A stretch of DNA of 64,000 nt from Bacillus tequilensis KCTC 13622 (GTDB taxonomy: Bacteria > Bacillota > Bacilli > Bacillales > Bacillaceae), in the NCBI RefSeq assembly GCF_000507145.1, contig NZ_AYTO01000041.1, forward strand, positions 310,001 to 374,000, written 5' to 3'. A model generated the notes under the pieces. That model did not search any database and was not told the DNA's origin. It saw nothing but the letters and a program-made list of their open reading frames with translations. The translations under genes were made by a program, and so were the position numbers. How positions within the stretch are numbered: position 1 is the stretch's first letter; the number at the start of each line of letters is the position of its first letter. Of this stretch, positions 53,969 to 63,878 are shown one piece after another.

Positions 53969-55102
53969 TTATGCTTTCACTTCCGTTCCATCGGTCACCT
54001 GATCAGAAGGATTCAAAATGACTTGATCATCCTGAGAAATCCCCTCTTTAATTTCTGTCAAATCATCAGTCACTTCTCCGATTTTGACATCAGTACGTTT
54101 TGCTTTTCCGTCTTTTACTGTATATACATAATATTGATTATCTTCTTTTTTAACTGCCTTTGAAGGAAGCGTATTTGCTTTCCGCTTGTCTGTTTCAATA
54201 TTCATGATGAATTTAAAGCCGGGTTTTCCCTCTGGAAGACTCCCTTTTATTTTCACTTGAAGAGGATATTGCACTGCTTGTTCTGTCCCTTGCGCGGCAG
54301 TGCTTTCCTGCTGGTCCGGAACAAGTCCGACTGCAGAAACCGTGCCTTTCCATGTTTTATCCTGGATAACATCAGAAGTGAGTGTGACCTTCTGGCCTTT
54401 TTTGACTTTCAGTGTATCGTACTCAGACAATTTCCCTGAGACGACAAGGTCTTTTGGGTTTCCGATATGTATGACAGGCTCTTGAATATCTGATTTTTTG
54501 GATGCCGCTTCTTGGTTGACAGAAATAACGGTGCCCTCGATTTCGCTTTTCACTTCAAGATCTGATACCCGATTGGCAAGTGACTGCCGCTGAAGCTCGG
54601 TTTGTTTTAATTCGATCTCCGCTGTTTTTTCCTGCATCTGAAGCTCCGTCCGTTCAGATTCAATTTGTTTTTCTGCTTCTTTCTTCCCCACCTGTTTTGC
54701 CAGTTCTTTTTCTTTTTTGTCTAACGCTTTAATTTTTTCTTGAGTTTGGTCAATTTGAAGCTGATTGGATTCAGCCGTTAACTGGTTTTGTTCTTTTTCA
54801 AGGCTCAGCTGCTCATTTGTATAGGTGACTAAAGGCGTGCCCTTTTTAACTTTGTCGCCTTCCTTCACTTTAATGTCTTCTAATGTCCCTTTATCCGCTT
54901 CATAAAAGACATACTGTTCATTTGAAAATTTAAGTGTGCCGGGAACCATAACTGTTGACGAGATGTCTTTTTCTTCGAGGCTTCCCGTTTCTATCTTCTG
55001 TCCGGCGCTGCCGCTTGTCGGCGCGGCAGACCGGTAAATATTGATTCCGATAAAAAGAGCGACTAAAGCGGCGATTCCAATTCCGATCCAGACTTTTTTC
55101 AT
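53969..55102 (-). CDS. yknX: YknX, membrane fusion protein
   Basis: 377 residues: one N-terminal membrane anchor, split biotinyl-lipoyl-like and beta-barrel parts (YEADKGTLEDIKVKEGDKV), and a central coiled coil (about 95-190, Gln/Glu/Lys-rich) typical of HlyD/MacA-type periplasmic adaptors, here used outside a Gram-positive membrane. ATG 55102 with AGGTG; the GTG four codons upstream is inside that site. Confidence 0.93.
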   Translation of the reverse strand: MKKVWIGIGIAALVALFIGINIYRSAAPTSGSAGQKIETGSLEEKDISSTVMVPGTLKFSNEQYVFYEADKGTLEDIKVKEGDKVKKGTPLVTYTNEQLSLEKEQNQLTAESNQLQIDQTQEKIKALDKKEKELAKQVGKKEAEKQIESERTELQMQEKTAEIELKQTELQRQSLANRVSDLEVKSEIEGTVISVNQEAASKKSDIQEPVIHIGNPKDLVVSGKLSEYDTLKVKKGQKVTLTSDVIQDKTWKGTVSAVGLVPDQQESTAAQGTEQAVQYPLQVKIKGSLPEGKPGFKFIMNIETDKRKANTLPSKAVKKEDNQYYVYTVKDGKAKRTDVKIGEVTDDLTEIKEGISQDDQVILNPSDQVTDGTEVKA

Positions 55103-55106
55103 GAGC

Positions 55107-55802
55107 TTATGCACCTGCCATAGAATTGATTAAACCCGAAAAGAATGAAAATGCGACCAAAATGCCGAAAAGAACAATTGCTGAAATCCATCCGGCTTTT
55201 TTTGAGATGCCGCCTGTTTTGTGAAGTCCGATCGCCAATAATACAAAGCTCCATACACTGAATATCTCAAAGTTATTTAACACGCTGGCAAGAACCCCGT
55301 CAGACTGGATAATTCCTGCCAGTGACGTTACGCTGTAAAGAGGATTTGCATTCGTTGTAAAAACAACAATTCCGTTAATCAATAATCCAAAACTGCTAAT
55401 CAACGAGACAAACAGCCCGAGAGAAAGCATTTTTTTGTATGTCGTAACCCCGCCTGAAATTTTTACACAGAGCCAATAAATGAGAGGGGCGATAAATAAT
55501 GCTGCGATGCCGCCGAAAATGGCACCTGCCATCGCTCCAAATTTGGTTATTGTCCCGACCGTTTCCATTTGTTCAGCTGTTAACCCTTGGGGATCCGTGC
55601 TTTTCAAAATCTCACTATAATCTGTACCGAGTGATTGCAGCACCGCTCCAACAATGATAATCACCGCAACAATGAAAAGCGGCCCCCATACCGCCGGTCG
55701 TTCTCTTATTCTTTCAAATTGAACAGACGGGCTTGTGATTACTCCAAAAAGTGACGGTTTTTCCGTCGCCGTTCCGCTGTTTTTTTCTACATTTGTTTCC
55801 AT
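55107..55802 (-). CDS. yknW: YknW, Yip1-domain membrane protein
   Basis: 231 residues: a soluble start (residues 1-40), then five helices with the Yip1 pattern (GPLFIVAVIIIVGAVLQSL first). Known to be needed for assembly of the YknXYZ complex. ATG follows AAGGAGG; the first gene after the SigW-type promoter. Confidence 0.92.
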   Translation of the reverse strand: METNVEKNSGTATEKPSLFGVITSPSVQFERIRERPAVWGPLFIVAVIIIVGAVLQSLGTDYSEILKSTDPQGLTAEQMETVGTITKFGAMAGAIFGGIAALFIAPLIYWLCVKISGGVTTYKKMLSLGLFVSLISSFGLLINGIVVFTTNANPLYSVTSLAGIIQSDGVLASVLNNFEIFSVWSFVLLAIGLHKTGGISKKAGWISAIVLFGILVAFSFFSGLINSMAGA

Positions 55803-55836
55803 TTCAAAACCTCCTTGAAAAATGTCTAACAGATAA

Positions 55837-55862
55837 TACGGGAGAGGAATCGAAAAGTTTCA
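55837..55862 (-). promoter_or_regulatory. SigW promoter of yknWXYZ
   Basis: Minus-strand TGAAAC, 16 bases, CGTA, a perfect match to the SigW consensus; SigW control of this operon is established. Confidence 0.85.
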
Positions 55863-55882
55863 TGTTTTTCTCATACATTTCC

Positions 55883-55909
55883 AAAAGCCTTCAATCGATA
55901 ACTGAAGGC
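55883..55909 (-). terminator. Weak terminator after yknV
   Basis: GCCTTCA and TGAAGGC with a 9-base loop, followed on the minus strand by TTTT. Confidence 0.55.
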
Positions 55910-55917
55910 ATTTTGTC

Positions 55918-57732
55918 TCATTCTATCGCTGTTGTGTATTGCGCTTTCACAAGCCCGGCATAGATGCCTCCTTTAGCGAGCAGCTGCTCATGGTTTCCTT
56001 CTTCCATTTTCTTGCCGTGATCAAGAACAATGATGCGGTCGGCGTCACGGATCGTGGACAGTCTGTGGGCGATCATCACTGCTGTACGCCCTTTCAGCAG
56101 CGTTTTTAACGCCAGCTGAATTTTGACCTCGGTCTCTGTATCGATACTTGCCGTTGCTTCGTCAAGGATGATAATAGCTGGATCGGCGAGCAATGCTCTT
56201 GCAAAAGAAATGAGCTGGCGCTGTCCGGCAGACAGGACGCTTCCCCTTTCCTCCACCTCTGTTTTATATCCTTTTGCCAAACTAGTAATAAACTCATCCG
56301 CCCCAACCGCTTGGGCTGCTTTCATCACCTCTTCGTCTGAAGCATTCGGCCGTCCAAAACGTATATTTTCCATGATGGTCCCGGAGAAAATAAACGTATC
56401 TTGCAGCACAATGCTGATTTGAGAGCGCAAACTGGCAAGGGATAGATCCTGAATCGGAACACCGTCTATTTTAATAATGCCTCCCGTGGCATCATAAAAA
56501 CGGCTGATTAAATTGGCGATCGTCGTTTTCCCGCTCCCTGTATGCCCGACAAGCGCAAGTGTCGAACCCGCCGGAATAGAGAAGGAAACAGCGTGAAGAG
56601 CTTTTCGTTTTTCATCATACGAAAACTCAACCTCTTCAAAGCTGATCTCCCCATTTATCTTTTTCTTATGAATGGCATCCGGCTTTTCCTTAACATTTGG
56701 CTGTTCGTCCAGAAACTCGAAAATCCGTTCTGATGATGCCATCCCCATTAACAGCTGGTTATAGACCTGGCCAAGTCTCGAAATGGGTTCCCAAAACATA
56801 CCCAGATAGAAGGCAAAAGAAACAAAGACGCCAATCGTAATGGTTTCATTCATGATGAGTGCGGCGCCATACCAAATCAAGACAGCCGTTCCGATCGCAT
56901 TTGTCATTTCTACCAGCGGACGGAACATGGCATTTTTTCTTGTTGCTTCCCGCCATGATTGGTAGTTCTCCTGATTGACGCCGTCAAAATACGCCATATT
57001 TTCTTCTTCCTGCGTAAATGCCTGTGTGACACGAATGCCTTGAATGCTTTCGTTCAGATGAGAGTTGAGCTTCGATTGTTTTAGACGTACCGTTTGCCAG
57101 GATCGGCGGATTTTTTTTCTGAGACTTGTTGAAATAAAAAACATTATTGGCAGTGTCACCATAATGGCGATCGTCAGCTCAGGGCTCAGCGTAAATAAAA
57201 TGATGATCACGCCTGCCAGAAGCAGCAAGTCAGTCAATAGATTAATGACTCCGCTAGTAAAGAGCTCCTGAAGAGCATTGATATCATTCATAATCCTGAC
57301 CAGAATCGATCCGGCTGACCGCTGATCAAAAAATCGGTGGGATAAGCGCTGCACATGGGTAAATAAATGCTGCCGCAGATCGTAAATAACATGCTGGCCA
57401 AGCTGGTTCATCCATCTGATTCTGAACACGTTGGCGGCGTAATTGAGAATATATAACCCGCTAATGATAAAAACGAGCTGGATCAATAGCTCCGAGTTTC
57501 TCGCTGTAATGGCTTGATCAAGAACATAAACGCCGATCAGAATGGGAATCACAAGCTTTACGGCAGTCCCAATCAATACGGTGAGAAAAGAAAGCGGCAA
57601 AATTGTTTTCCGATACGGTTTAACATAGCTCAGCAGCCGCCACATTTGAGCCCAGTTAAACGGCTTTTCAATGATTTCATCTGAAGAATAATAGAAACGC
57701 TCCAAAAGCCCCTGTTTTTTTGCTTGTTTCAT
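55918..57732 (-). CDS. yknV: YknV, ABC exporter half-transporter with intact catalytic site
   Basis: 604 residues: six membrane helices followed by the ATPase domain with Walker A GHTGSGKTT, signature degenerate LSAGQRQ, Walker B IIILDEATASID (catalytic Glu present) and H-loop AHRLSTI. ATG 57732 with GGGAGG; the frame extends 11 codons upstream into the gap. It is 10 bp after yknU and should form a heterodimer with it (inference). Confidence 0.93.
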   Translation of the reverse strand: MKQAKKQGLLERFYYSSDEIIEKPFNWAQMWRLLSYVKPYRKTILPLSFLTVLIGTAVKLVIPILIGVYVLDQAITARNSELLIQLVFIISGLYILNYAANVFRIRWMNQLGQHVIYDLRQHLFTHVQRLSHRFFDQRSAGSILVRIMNDINALQELFTSGVINLLTDLLLLAGVIIILFTLSPELTIAIMVTLPIMFFISTSLRKKIRRSWQTVRLKQSKLNSHLNESIQGIRVTQAFTQEEENMAYFDGVNQENYQSWREATRKNAMFRPLVEMTNAIGTAVLIWYGAALIMNETITIGVFVSFAFYLGMFWEPISRLGQVYNQLLMGMASSERIFEFLDEQPNVKEKPDAIHKKKINGEISFEEVEFSYDEKRKALHAVSFSIPAGSTLALVGHTGSGKTTIANLISRFYDATGGIIKIDGVPIQDLSLASLRSQISIVLQDTFIFSGTIMENIRFGRPNASDEEVMKAAQAVGADEFITSLAKGYKTEVEERGSVLSAGQRQLISFARALLADPAIIILDEATASIDTETEVKIQLALKTLLKGRTAVMIAHRLSTIRDADRIIVLDHGKKMEEGNHEQLLAKGGIYAGLVKAQYTTAIE

Positions 57733-57742
57733 ATGGTCCTCC

Positions 57743-59500
57743 CTATCCGACCTGATGCGGCTCATTGATCATTTTGACATCGCGGTATTGCAGATCGTAA
57801 ATTTTTTTATAGTAGCCGCCCTGTTCAAGAAGCTCGTGATGGGTTCCCCTTTCACAAATACGACCTTTTTCAAAAACGAGAATTTCATCGGCGTGTTTCA
57901 GTGAAGAAATGCGGTGAGCGATGATAAAGGTTGTGCGATTTTTCATGACTTCTTTTAAAGCAAGCTGTATGCTGTGCTCTGTTTGCATATCTACTGCGCT
58001 TGTGGCGTCGTCCAATATTAAAATGCCCGGGTTCAAACAAATGGCTCTCGCAATGGCGATACGCTGTTTCTGTCCGCCGGAAAGCCCCATTCCCCTCTCT
58101 CCCAGCATGGTGTCATACCCATTAGGCAGCTCCATAATAAAATCATGAGCCTGCGCCCTTTTTGCCGCTTCGATGATGTCTTCCATTGAGGCATCCGGCC
58201 GCCCGTACGAAATGTTTGATCGAATCGTAGATGAAAACAGAAACGATTCTTGAAGGACGACCCCGATATTGGAGCGAAGGGTGTTTAACGAATAATCTGT
58301 GATAGGCTTGTGATCAATGGTAATCATTCCGCCAACAGGGCTGTAAAATCTTGTGAGGAGCTGTGTCACTGAGCTTTTGCCTGAACCTGTCGGGCCCAAT
58401 AGTCCGATTACCTTCCCGCTGTTTGCCTCAAAGCTTATATTGCACAACGCGTTTGTTTGTTCTTTTCCATATGCAAGAGAAACATTTTTAAAGTGGACGC
58501 TGCCTATTAATTTTTGTTTATGCAAAGCACCAGCATGGTCTGTGATCTCTTCTTCTTTTTCGAGAATCTCCAAAAGGCGCTCACCCGAAGCTTTTGCTTG
58601 CGAGAACATATTGATGACAAAGCCTAAGTTCATAATCGGCCACATCATATAATTGACGAGGCTGAAAAAAGCGACAAGTTCACCGGGATTGAGCTGATTT
58701 TGCATAACCAAGTAACCGCCATAAGAGAGGAGGGCTACAATACAAATATTTCCGATGAACTCCATTAGAGGGAAATACGCAGACCAGATGGAGGATGTTT
58801 GCAAATACTTTTCTCTGTACTCTGAGTTGGCTCTATTGAAAGTGCTGATCTGAAAATCTTCTCTGGAAAGAGATTTAACCGTATTGATGCCGCTGATATT
58901 TTCCTGGACTTTTGTATTCAGTTTCGCAAATGATTTCCGGATGCCTCTAAAGGCGGGATGGACTCTTTTGTCAAACTGATATACCGAAACAGCGAGAAAT
59001 GGCAGAACGGCTATTGTCACAAGTGTAAGAGGAACAGAATAGTAAAACATGACCGATAGGCTGATGGCTACCAGCAGGCCGAAGCGAATGAGCTCAGCGA
59101 GACCGTATGATAAGAAAAAACGAAGGCCCTCAACATCAGCTGTCAGCCTGGACATCAAATCTCCTGTTTTCGCGTTATCATAATAAGAAAAAGAAAGCCG
59201 CTGCAGTTTTTCATATAAGCCATTTCTCAACCGATAAACGGATTTAATCCCAAACATATCACCCAAATATTGATGAAAAAAAGTCGCGGTTCCTTTCAGG
59301 CCCATTACCGCAACAAACCCTAAGCTGACCCATACTGCAAGCTGATACTGCCCTCCCAGTACGATCTCATCAATCGTAATTTGCAGGATAATCGGGTAAA
59401 CGACAGTAATAACAGTCATCAAAAGCATAGCCAGCAGCGACCACATAAACACTTTTCTGTACGGCCAATAAAACAGTTTTAATCTTTTAAATGTCTCCAT
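57743..59500 (-). CDS. yknU: YknU, ABC exporter half-transporter with degenerate catalytic site
   Basis: 585 residues: six membrane helices, then the ATPase with Walker A GPTGSGKSS (369-377), canonical signature LSGGQ (473-477) and Walker B ILILDDATSAVD, where the catalytic Glu is Asp (498). The mix of one canonical and one degenerate site across YknU and YknV is that of heterodimeric exporters such as BmrCD. Start ATG 59500 after AAAGGTG. Substrate unknown. Confidence 0.93.
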   Translation of the reverse strand: METFKRLKLFYWPYRKVFMWSLLAMLLMTVITVVYPIILQITIDEIVLGGQYQLAVWVSLGFVAVMGLKGTATFFHQYLGDMFGIKSVYRLRNGLYEKLQRLSFSYYDNAKTGDLMSRLTADVEGLRFFLSYGLAELIRFGLLVAISLSVMFYYSVPLTLVTIAVLPFLAVSVYQFDKRVHPAFRGIRKSFAKLNTKVQENISGINTVKSLSREDFQISTFNRANSEYREKYLQTSSIWSAYFPLMEFIGNICIVALLSYGGYLVMQNQLNPGELVAFFSLVNYMMWPIMNLGFVINMFSQAKASGERLLEILEKEEEITDHAGALHKQKLIGSVHFKNVSLAYGKEQTNALCNISFEANSGKVIGLLGPTGSGKSSVTQLLTRFYSPVGGMITIDHKPITDYSLNTLRSNIGVVLQESFLFSSTIRSNISYGRPDASMEDIIEAAKRAQAHDFIMELPNGYDTMLGERGMGLSGGQKQRIAIARAICLNPGILILDDATSAVDMQTEHSIQLALKEVMKNRTTFIIAHRISSLKHADEILVFEKGRICERGTHHELLEQGGYYKKIYDLQYRDVKMINEPHQVG

Positions 59501-59684
59501 ATCCAGCACCTTTCTGATTTTTATCTTCTTTACTATATCGATACCAGAAATAAACTTCTATTTTTTGGAAATTCAGTCCAATTGTGGAGTAAGTCTCTTA
59601 CTTTATAGGGAGTCCTTTATGCAGAATAAACGCTTACAGAAAATCATTGTATGCTGGGGATACTTTGGGATATGCGAATCGCAC

Positions 59685-59719
59685 AAAAAAACCGGATGGC
59701 TGAATGCCGTCCGGTTTTT
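59685..59719 (-). terminator. Terminator of the molybdopterin operon
   Basis: AAAAACCGGATGGC pairs with GCC-TCCGGTTTTT; T7 on the minus strand just after moaD. Confidence 0.85.
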
Positions 59720-59952
59720 CATCCTCCGCTGACCGGCGGAATGATGGCTACCGTGTCATCTGAGAATACAGAAGTATTTTCTTTTACATAGCTTTCGTTA
59801 ACGGCAATCATAGCTGTATCAATGGATTCGAGGCCGTATTGTTCTTTTAGACTCGCTTTTATTTCGTCTGTCGTTGCTTGTTCCATATCTAGTTCCAATG
59901 ATTGTGTGCCAGCCTGTTCGGCAAGCCCTGCAAATAAAAGAATCTTAATCAT
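59719..59952 (-). CDS. moaD: Molybdopterin synthase small subunit MoaD
   Basis: 77-residue ubiquitin-like sulfur carrier ending in the required Gly-Gly (IPPVSGG). The ATG lies inside the end of moaE (8-base overlap) after GAGGGAG; the frame upstream to 60105 is only moaE in another frame. Confidence 0.95.
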   Translation of the reverse strand: MIKILLFAGLAEQAGTQSLELDMEQATTDEIKASLKEQYGLESIDTAMIAVNESYVKENTSVFSDDTVAIIPPVSGG

Positions 59953-60418
59953 GCTGCTCTCCCTCGCTAAGATCTGGTTTTCCGTTCGGATAAGCTGTTG
60001 TTTCAAGCTGGTCGCCGATCCATTGCTCACCGTCTTCCCAAATTTCTTTTTTCCAAATGGGCACAATCTGTTTAATTCGTTCGATCGCATACTCATTGGC
60101 TTCATATGCGGCTTTTCGATGGGGAGAAGACACAGCGATCACGACCGCTGCTTCACCGATATCCAGCACACCTATACGGTGCGTGATCGCAGCTGAAGCG
60201 CCTTCCCATTTTTCTTCGATTTCAGCGCCGATTTGAGCCAGCATCTGTACGGCCATTGGTTCATATGCTTCATATTCAAGCCGAACCGTTCTTTTTCCTT
60301 TTGTCCATTCCCGAACCGTGCCAATAAATGTGGTAATGGCCCCTGCTTCCCGTTTCTCCACTTTTTTGATAATGTCTTCAGTAATAATGGGTGTTTTCGT
60401 AATCTCAAACCGTTCCAC
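59945..60418 (-). CDS. moaE: Molybdopterin synthase large subunit MoaE
   Basis: 157 residues. Conserved MoaE blocks: [58 protein letters not shown] segment and the catalytic-Lys WKKE ([10 protein letters not shown]). Combines with MoaD to convert cPMP to molybdopterin. GTG start at 60418 shares a base with the mobB stop (TAGTG). Confidence 0.95.
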   Translation of the reverse strand: MERFEITKTPIITEDIIKKVEKREAGAITTFIGTVREWTKGKRTVRLEYEAYEPMAVQMLAQIGAEIEEKWEGASAAITHRIGVLDIGEAAVVIAVSSPHRKAAYEANEYAIERIKQIVPIWKKEIWEDGEQWIGDQLETTAYPNGKPDLSEGEQHD

Positions 60419-60939
60419 TATGCAGATTCTCCCTTCAGCTGTGAAATCATAAAATCCACGGCAGCCGGATCATCCGCATGAAAAACGGGTAATCCGTGAT
60501 GCTCTGTCATATGCTCTTTTTTTCTATAGATGATGGCGATTATATTCACTGCCTGCAGCGCTTTTAGATCTTCCTTTTCACTCAGGATAACCACTTTAGG
60601 ATAAGGGGCTTTTTTAAAGCCTTCAATCAGAAGGCAGTCTGTTTCAAGAAACCGATATAACTCGATCAGCCGCAGCAAATCCCAATTTCGGCGGGCTGTC
60701 AGCTGTAACATACCGGCACCTTCTACCGCTGTCACATCAGCACCCGCAGCCTTATAACGGTCCGTGTCTTTTCCTTCGGTGAACGTTTGCGGTTCACCGC
60801 CGTGACCATGATGCTTCAAACAGCCCAAATGAACCCCTTGTTCAGAGGCTTTTTCAAGAATACGCTCAATAAACGTTGTTTTCCCGCTGTTTTGAAATCC
60901 TACAACCTGGACGATCGGGAAAGGACGGACCAAGGCCAT
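60418..60939 (-). CDS. mobB: MobB, GTP-binding molybdopterin-guanine dinucleotide accessory protein
   Basis: 173-residue P-loop protein, Walker A GFQNSGKTT at about 14-22, LIEGFKKAPYPK downstream. It helps MobA in attaching GMP to the cofactor. It overlaps moeA by 40 bases; ATG 60939 follows GGAAGTGA. Confidence 0.94.
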   Translation of the reverse strand: MALVRPFPIVQVVGFQNSGKTTFIERILEKASEQGVHLGCLKHHGHGGEPQTFTEGKDTDRYKAAGADVTAVEGAGMLQLTARRNWDLLRLIELYRFLETDCLLIEGFKKAPYPKVVILSEKEDLKALQAVNIIAIIYRKKEHMTEHHGLPVFHADDPAAVDFMISQLKGESA

Positions 60940-62192
60940 TCACTTCCATTCTCTTCTCTGATGAGCAGCACTTGAACTGTTCTGCCTGATTCGTAGCCCC
61001 GCGTGCCGCCCGGAAGGATAATAAACGCATTTGCTTCTGCAAGTGATGTGACAGAGCTCGACTTATCTAATCCGACGGGTGTCGCCAACAGCTTTCCTTC
61101 TTGATGGTGTACAAGCGCGCGAACAAATCGAGTAAATGGGTTCGGCTTCGGAAAATCCTTCGTCAAAACCGCTTCCGCGCAAATCGAATGCGGTTTTTCG
61201 TTGAGCAGCCATGTCTGAATCATCGGTTTAACAAACAGTTCAAAGCCGACATAGCATGCGGACGGGTTGCCTGAGAGGCCAAACAGCAGCATATCGTTTG
61301 CATGCGCCACCGTCGTCACACTGCCCGGACGCATGGCAACTTTATTAAAGAGCACATCCGCTCCGAGTTTTTCATAGATCGCAGGCAAAAAGTCAAAATC
61401 ACCCACTGATACACCGCCAGTTGTGATCAGGAAATCCACCTTTTTCATGGCTTCTTTAACTGCAGCAAAGCTTTTATCCAGATCATCAGAGATTTTCCCT
61501 AAATAAAGCGGTGAACCGCCTGCTTCTATCACTTGCGCATACACCATACTGGCATTGCTGTTGCGGATTTTCCCCGGTTCCAGCGGATCACTGACATTCA
61601 GCAATTCGGTACCTGTTGCAATAATCCCGACAACAGGCTTTCTCACGACAGGTACGGAAGCGTATCCGAAGGTAGCCAAAAGCGCAGTCACTCCTGGTGT
61701 CACTCGGGCGCCCTTTCTCAATAAAACACTCCCTTTTAGAGCGTCTTCACCTGTTTTTGAAATATTATCACCCGGCTGAAAGCGGCGTTTTAAAGACATA
61801 AACGTCTTCCCATTCTCCTCAAAGGTTTGCGTCAGCTCAATCATAACGACTGCATCTGCCCCTTCAGGGATTTGCGCGCCAGTCATAATCCTCACGGCCT
61901 GAAAGGGGCCGAGTTCTTTTTCAGATACAGCCCCCGCTCCAATGTGGTCAACGACCTCAAACCGAACTGGGTTTTCACGTGAAGCTTCAGCCGTATCGCA
62001 CGCTCTGACAGCAAAACCGTCGTATGGCGAACGGTCAAACGCAGGTACGTTGTGATCTGCTGTTACATCTTCAGCTAAAGATCGATGAAGGCTGTCTTCA
62101 AGCGCTACCCATTCTATTTCCCCTTGTTTTTGAAAATGGCTGACACGCCGAACTGCCTCATCTACCGGTATCGGTGTTCTTTTCTCCAGCAT
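60900..62192 (-). CDS. moeA: Molybdopterin molybdenumtransferase MoeA
   Basis: 430 residues. N-terminal SPYDGFAVRA and MTGAQIPEGAD, central MogA-like ligand-binding domain with TTGGVSVGDFDF, and C-terminal beta domain. Inserts molybdate into adenylated molybdopterin. ATG follows AGGAGGGG; 17 bp after moeB. Confidence 0.95.
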   Translation of the reverse strand: MLEKRTPIPVDEAVRRVSHFQKQGEIEWVALEDSLHRSLAEDVTADHNVPAFDRSPYDGFAVRACDTAEASRENPVRFEVVDHIGAGAVSEKELGPFQAVRIMTGAQIPEGADAVVMIELTQTFEENGKTFMSLKRRFQPGDNISKTGEDALKGSVLLRKGARVTPGVTALLATFGYASVPVVRKPVVGIIATGTELLNVSDPLEPGKIRNSNASMVYAQVIEAGGSPLYLGKISDDLDKSFAAVKEAMKKVDFLITTGGVSVGDFDFLPAIYEKLGADVLFNKVAMRPGSVTTVAHANDMLLFGLSGNPSACYVGFELFVKPMIQTWLLNEKPHSICAEAVLTKDFPKPNPFTRFVRALVHHQEGKLLATPVGLDKSSSVTSLAEANAFIILPGGTRGYESGRTVQVLLIREENGSEWPWSVLSRSSRL

Positions 62193-62209
62193 TCTGACCC
62201 CTCCTGTTG

Positions 62210-63229
62210 TTACAATCCAATCACTCTTGCCAACACGGAATTGGCTTCTTTCACATCATTTGTTCCATGCACCAGTGCCCGTCCGTCATTAAAGATGACG
62301 ATTCTGAAATTCTCGTAAAAAATATGCATCAAAAACGCATTGGTCTCGACCTTGCCGATTGTTTTCAACCGCTTGATGAGCTCCTGTTTTGGGATTCTTT
62401 TTAATGATTCCGACCTTACCTGAACTGTATCACGGCCGCACAGCACAGCAGCTTTTGGTGTGTTCCAATCTTGGAGATACGGATAAACCGCATGTGCTCC
62501 GCAAGACGGGCAATCCTCACGGCGTACATGATTAACGTTAATGTTCATATGCGAGTTGTTCCAAACATCAAACGTCACAAAACCGCGCTGTATCGCTTTT
62601 GTTTGGCCGGTTAACAGCTTTAAGGCCTCAGCCTGCTGATAGGCCGAAACGATATGCACAGCGGGCGGAATGATGCCGGCAGTATCACACGTCGCCCCGC
62701 CTACAGGAATTTGCTCAAACAAACAAGACAGACAAGGCGTTTCTCCCGGAATAACCGTCATAAACATCCCTTGGCTGCTTACACAGGCGCCATAGACCCA
62801 CGGTGTCTTTGTTTTCTGGGCAAGATCGTTTATCAGCATGCGGGTTTCAAAATTATCTGTCGCGTCGATCACAACACCTGCCTTTTCAATCAGCGGTGCA
62901 AGCGTTTCGGCTGTTCCTTCGGCCACATGGGCCTCAATATGTATTCCGCTGTTAATCACTGATAGATGCTCTTTGGCAGCCATGGCTTTCGGCATACGGA
63001 GCTTGGCATCGCTTTCTGTATAAAGCTGCTGTCTTTGCAGATTGCTCCACTCCACATAGTCACGGTCAATAATGGTAATGGTGCCGACTCCCGCTCTGGC
63101 AAGCCCTTCAGCTCCAGCAGTGCCAAGCGCTCCCGCTCCGACAACAAGGACATGGCTGTCTGCCAGTTTTTTCTGGCCCTCTTCCCCAATTTGCTTAAAT
63201 CTGATTTGCCGTGAATAACGCTCCTCCAT
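62210..63229 (-). CDS. moeB: MoeB, MoaD-adenylating (ThiF-family) enzyme
   Basis: 339 residues. E1-like nucleotide fold [32 protein letters not shown], and zinc pairs SCLF (upstream CLSC) and CPSCG. A C-terminal extension of about 90 residues ends the protein; it lacks the active-site Cys loop of a clear rhodanese. AAGGAG precedes both TTG 63232 and ATG 63229; the ATG is used. Confidence 0.93.
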   Translation of the reverse strand: MEERYSRQIRFKQIGEEGQKKLADSHVLVVGAGALGTAGAEGLARAGVGTITIIDRDYVEWSNLQRQQLYTESDAKLRMPKAMAAKEHLSVINSGIHIEAHVAEGTAETLAPLIEKAGVVIDATDNFETRMLINDLAQKTKTPWVYGACVSSQGMFMTVIPGETPCLSCLFEQIPVGGATCDTAGIIPPAVHIVSAYQQAEALKLLTGQTKAIQRGFVTFDVWNNSHMNINVNHVRREDCPSCGAHAVYPYLQDWNTPKAAVLCGRDTVQVRSESLKRIPKQELIKRLKTIGKVETNAFLMHIFYENFRIVIFNDGRALVHGTNDVKEANSVLARVIGL

Positions 63230-63278
63230 CAATCTGTTCTCCTTATCTTTTATGCCATCTTAACACGTTTTTGCCCCA

Positions 63279-63878
63279 TCAGTCCCGCCTGAAGGAGTGC
63301 GTTTTTTCTTCCAAGCGCCTAAAATCATGACGTGTATTGATATTGATAAACTCCGCCGGGTCTGCCCCAATCTCTTCAGCCTGTACGTAACTAACCGCAA
63401 TACGGTCTAACAAATCTGATATTCTTAGTCTCTTCTTAGAAAGCTGATCAAATAGGATGGGCATAATTCGTTTATGGTACATGGCAATCAATGGCTGCTC
63501 CCGTCCGTCTGAAATCGGGACGACCGCATCTGCACCGGCAGTCATCAGACGCTCAAGCTCCAGCATTGTCCTTCTTTGTATCAGCGGCGTGTCACAGGAA
63601 AGAACAGTATAAAGATCACCGTCTGTCTTTTCAAATGCGGTATATATACCAGCCAATGGCCCCATACCTTGAAAAGGCTCAGCATCTTGATACACTTCAT
63701 TTTCACCGTTTTCTTGAAATCTATCGATAAACTCAGGGCGGCTGATGATAACGGTATGTTCTCCAAGCGCCTTTTTGGCCCATTCGTAAAACATCTGGCC
63801 CTTCCATTTCACAAACGCCTTCGGTTCTCCGAAGCGCCGTGAGGCTCCTCCAGCCAGCAGTACGTTTATATGCTCCAT
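63279..63878 (-). CDS. mobA: Molybdenum cofactor guanylyltransferase MobA
   Basis: 199 residues. The GTP-binding motif LLAGGASRRFGEPKAF starts at residue 7 and SCDTPLIQ holds the metal Asp. Adds GMP to Mo-molybdopterin. ATG follows AGAGGTGAG. First gene of the cluster; the 122 bp up to the window end show no clear promoter or riboswitch. Confidence 0.95.
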   Translation of the reverse strand: MEHINVLLAGGASRRFGEPKAFVKWKGQMFYEWAKKALGEHTVIISRPEFIDRFQENGENEVYQDAEPFQGMGPLAGIYTAFEKTDGDLYTVLSCDTPLIQRRTMLELERLMTAGADAVVPISDGREQPLIAMYHKRIMPILFDQLSKKRLRISDLLDRIAVSYVQAEEIGADPAEFININTRHDFRRLEEKTHSFRRD

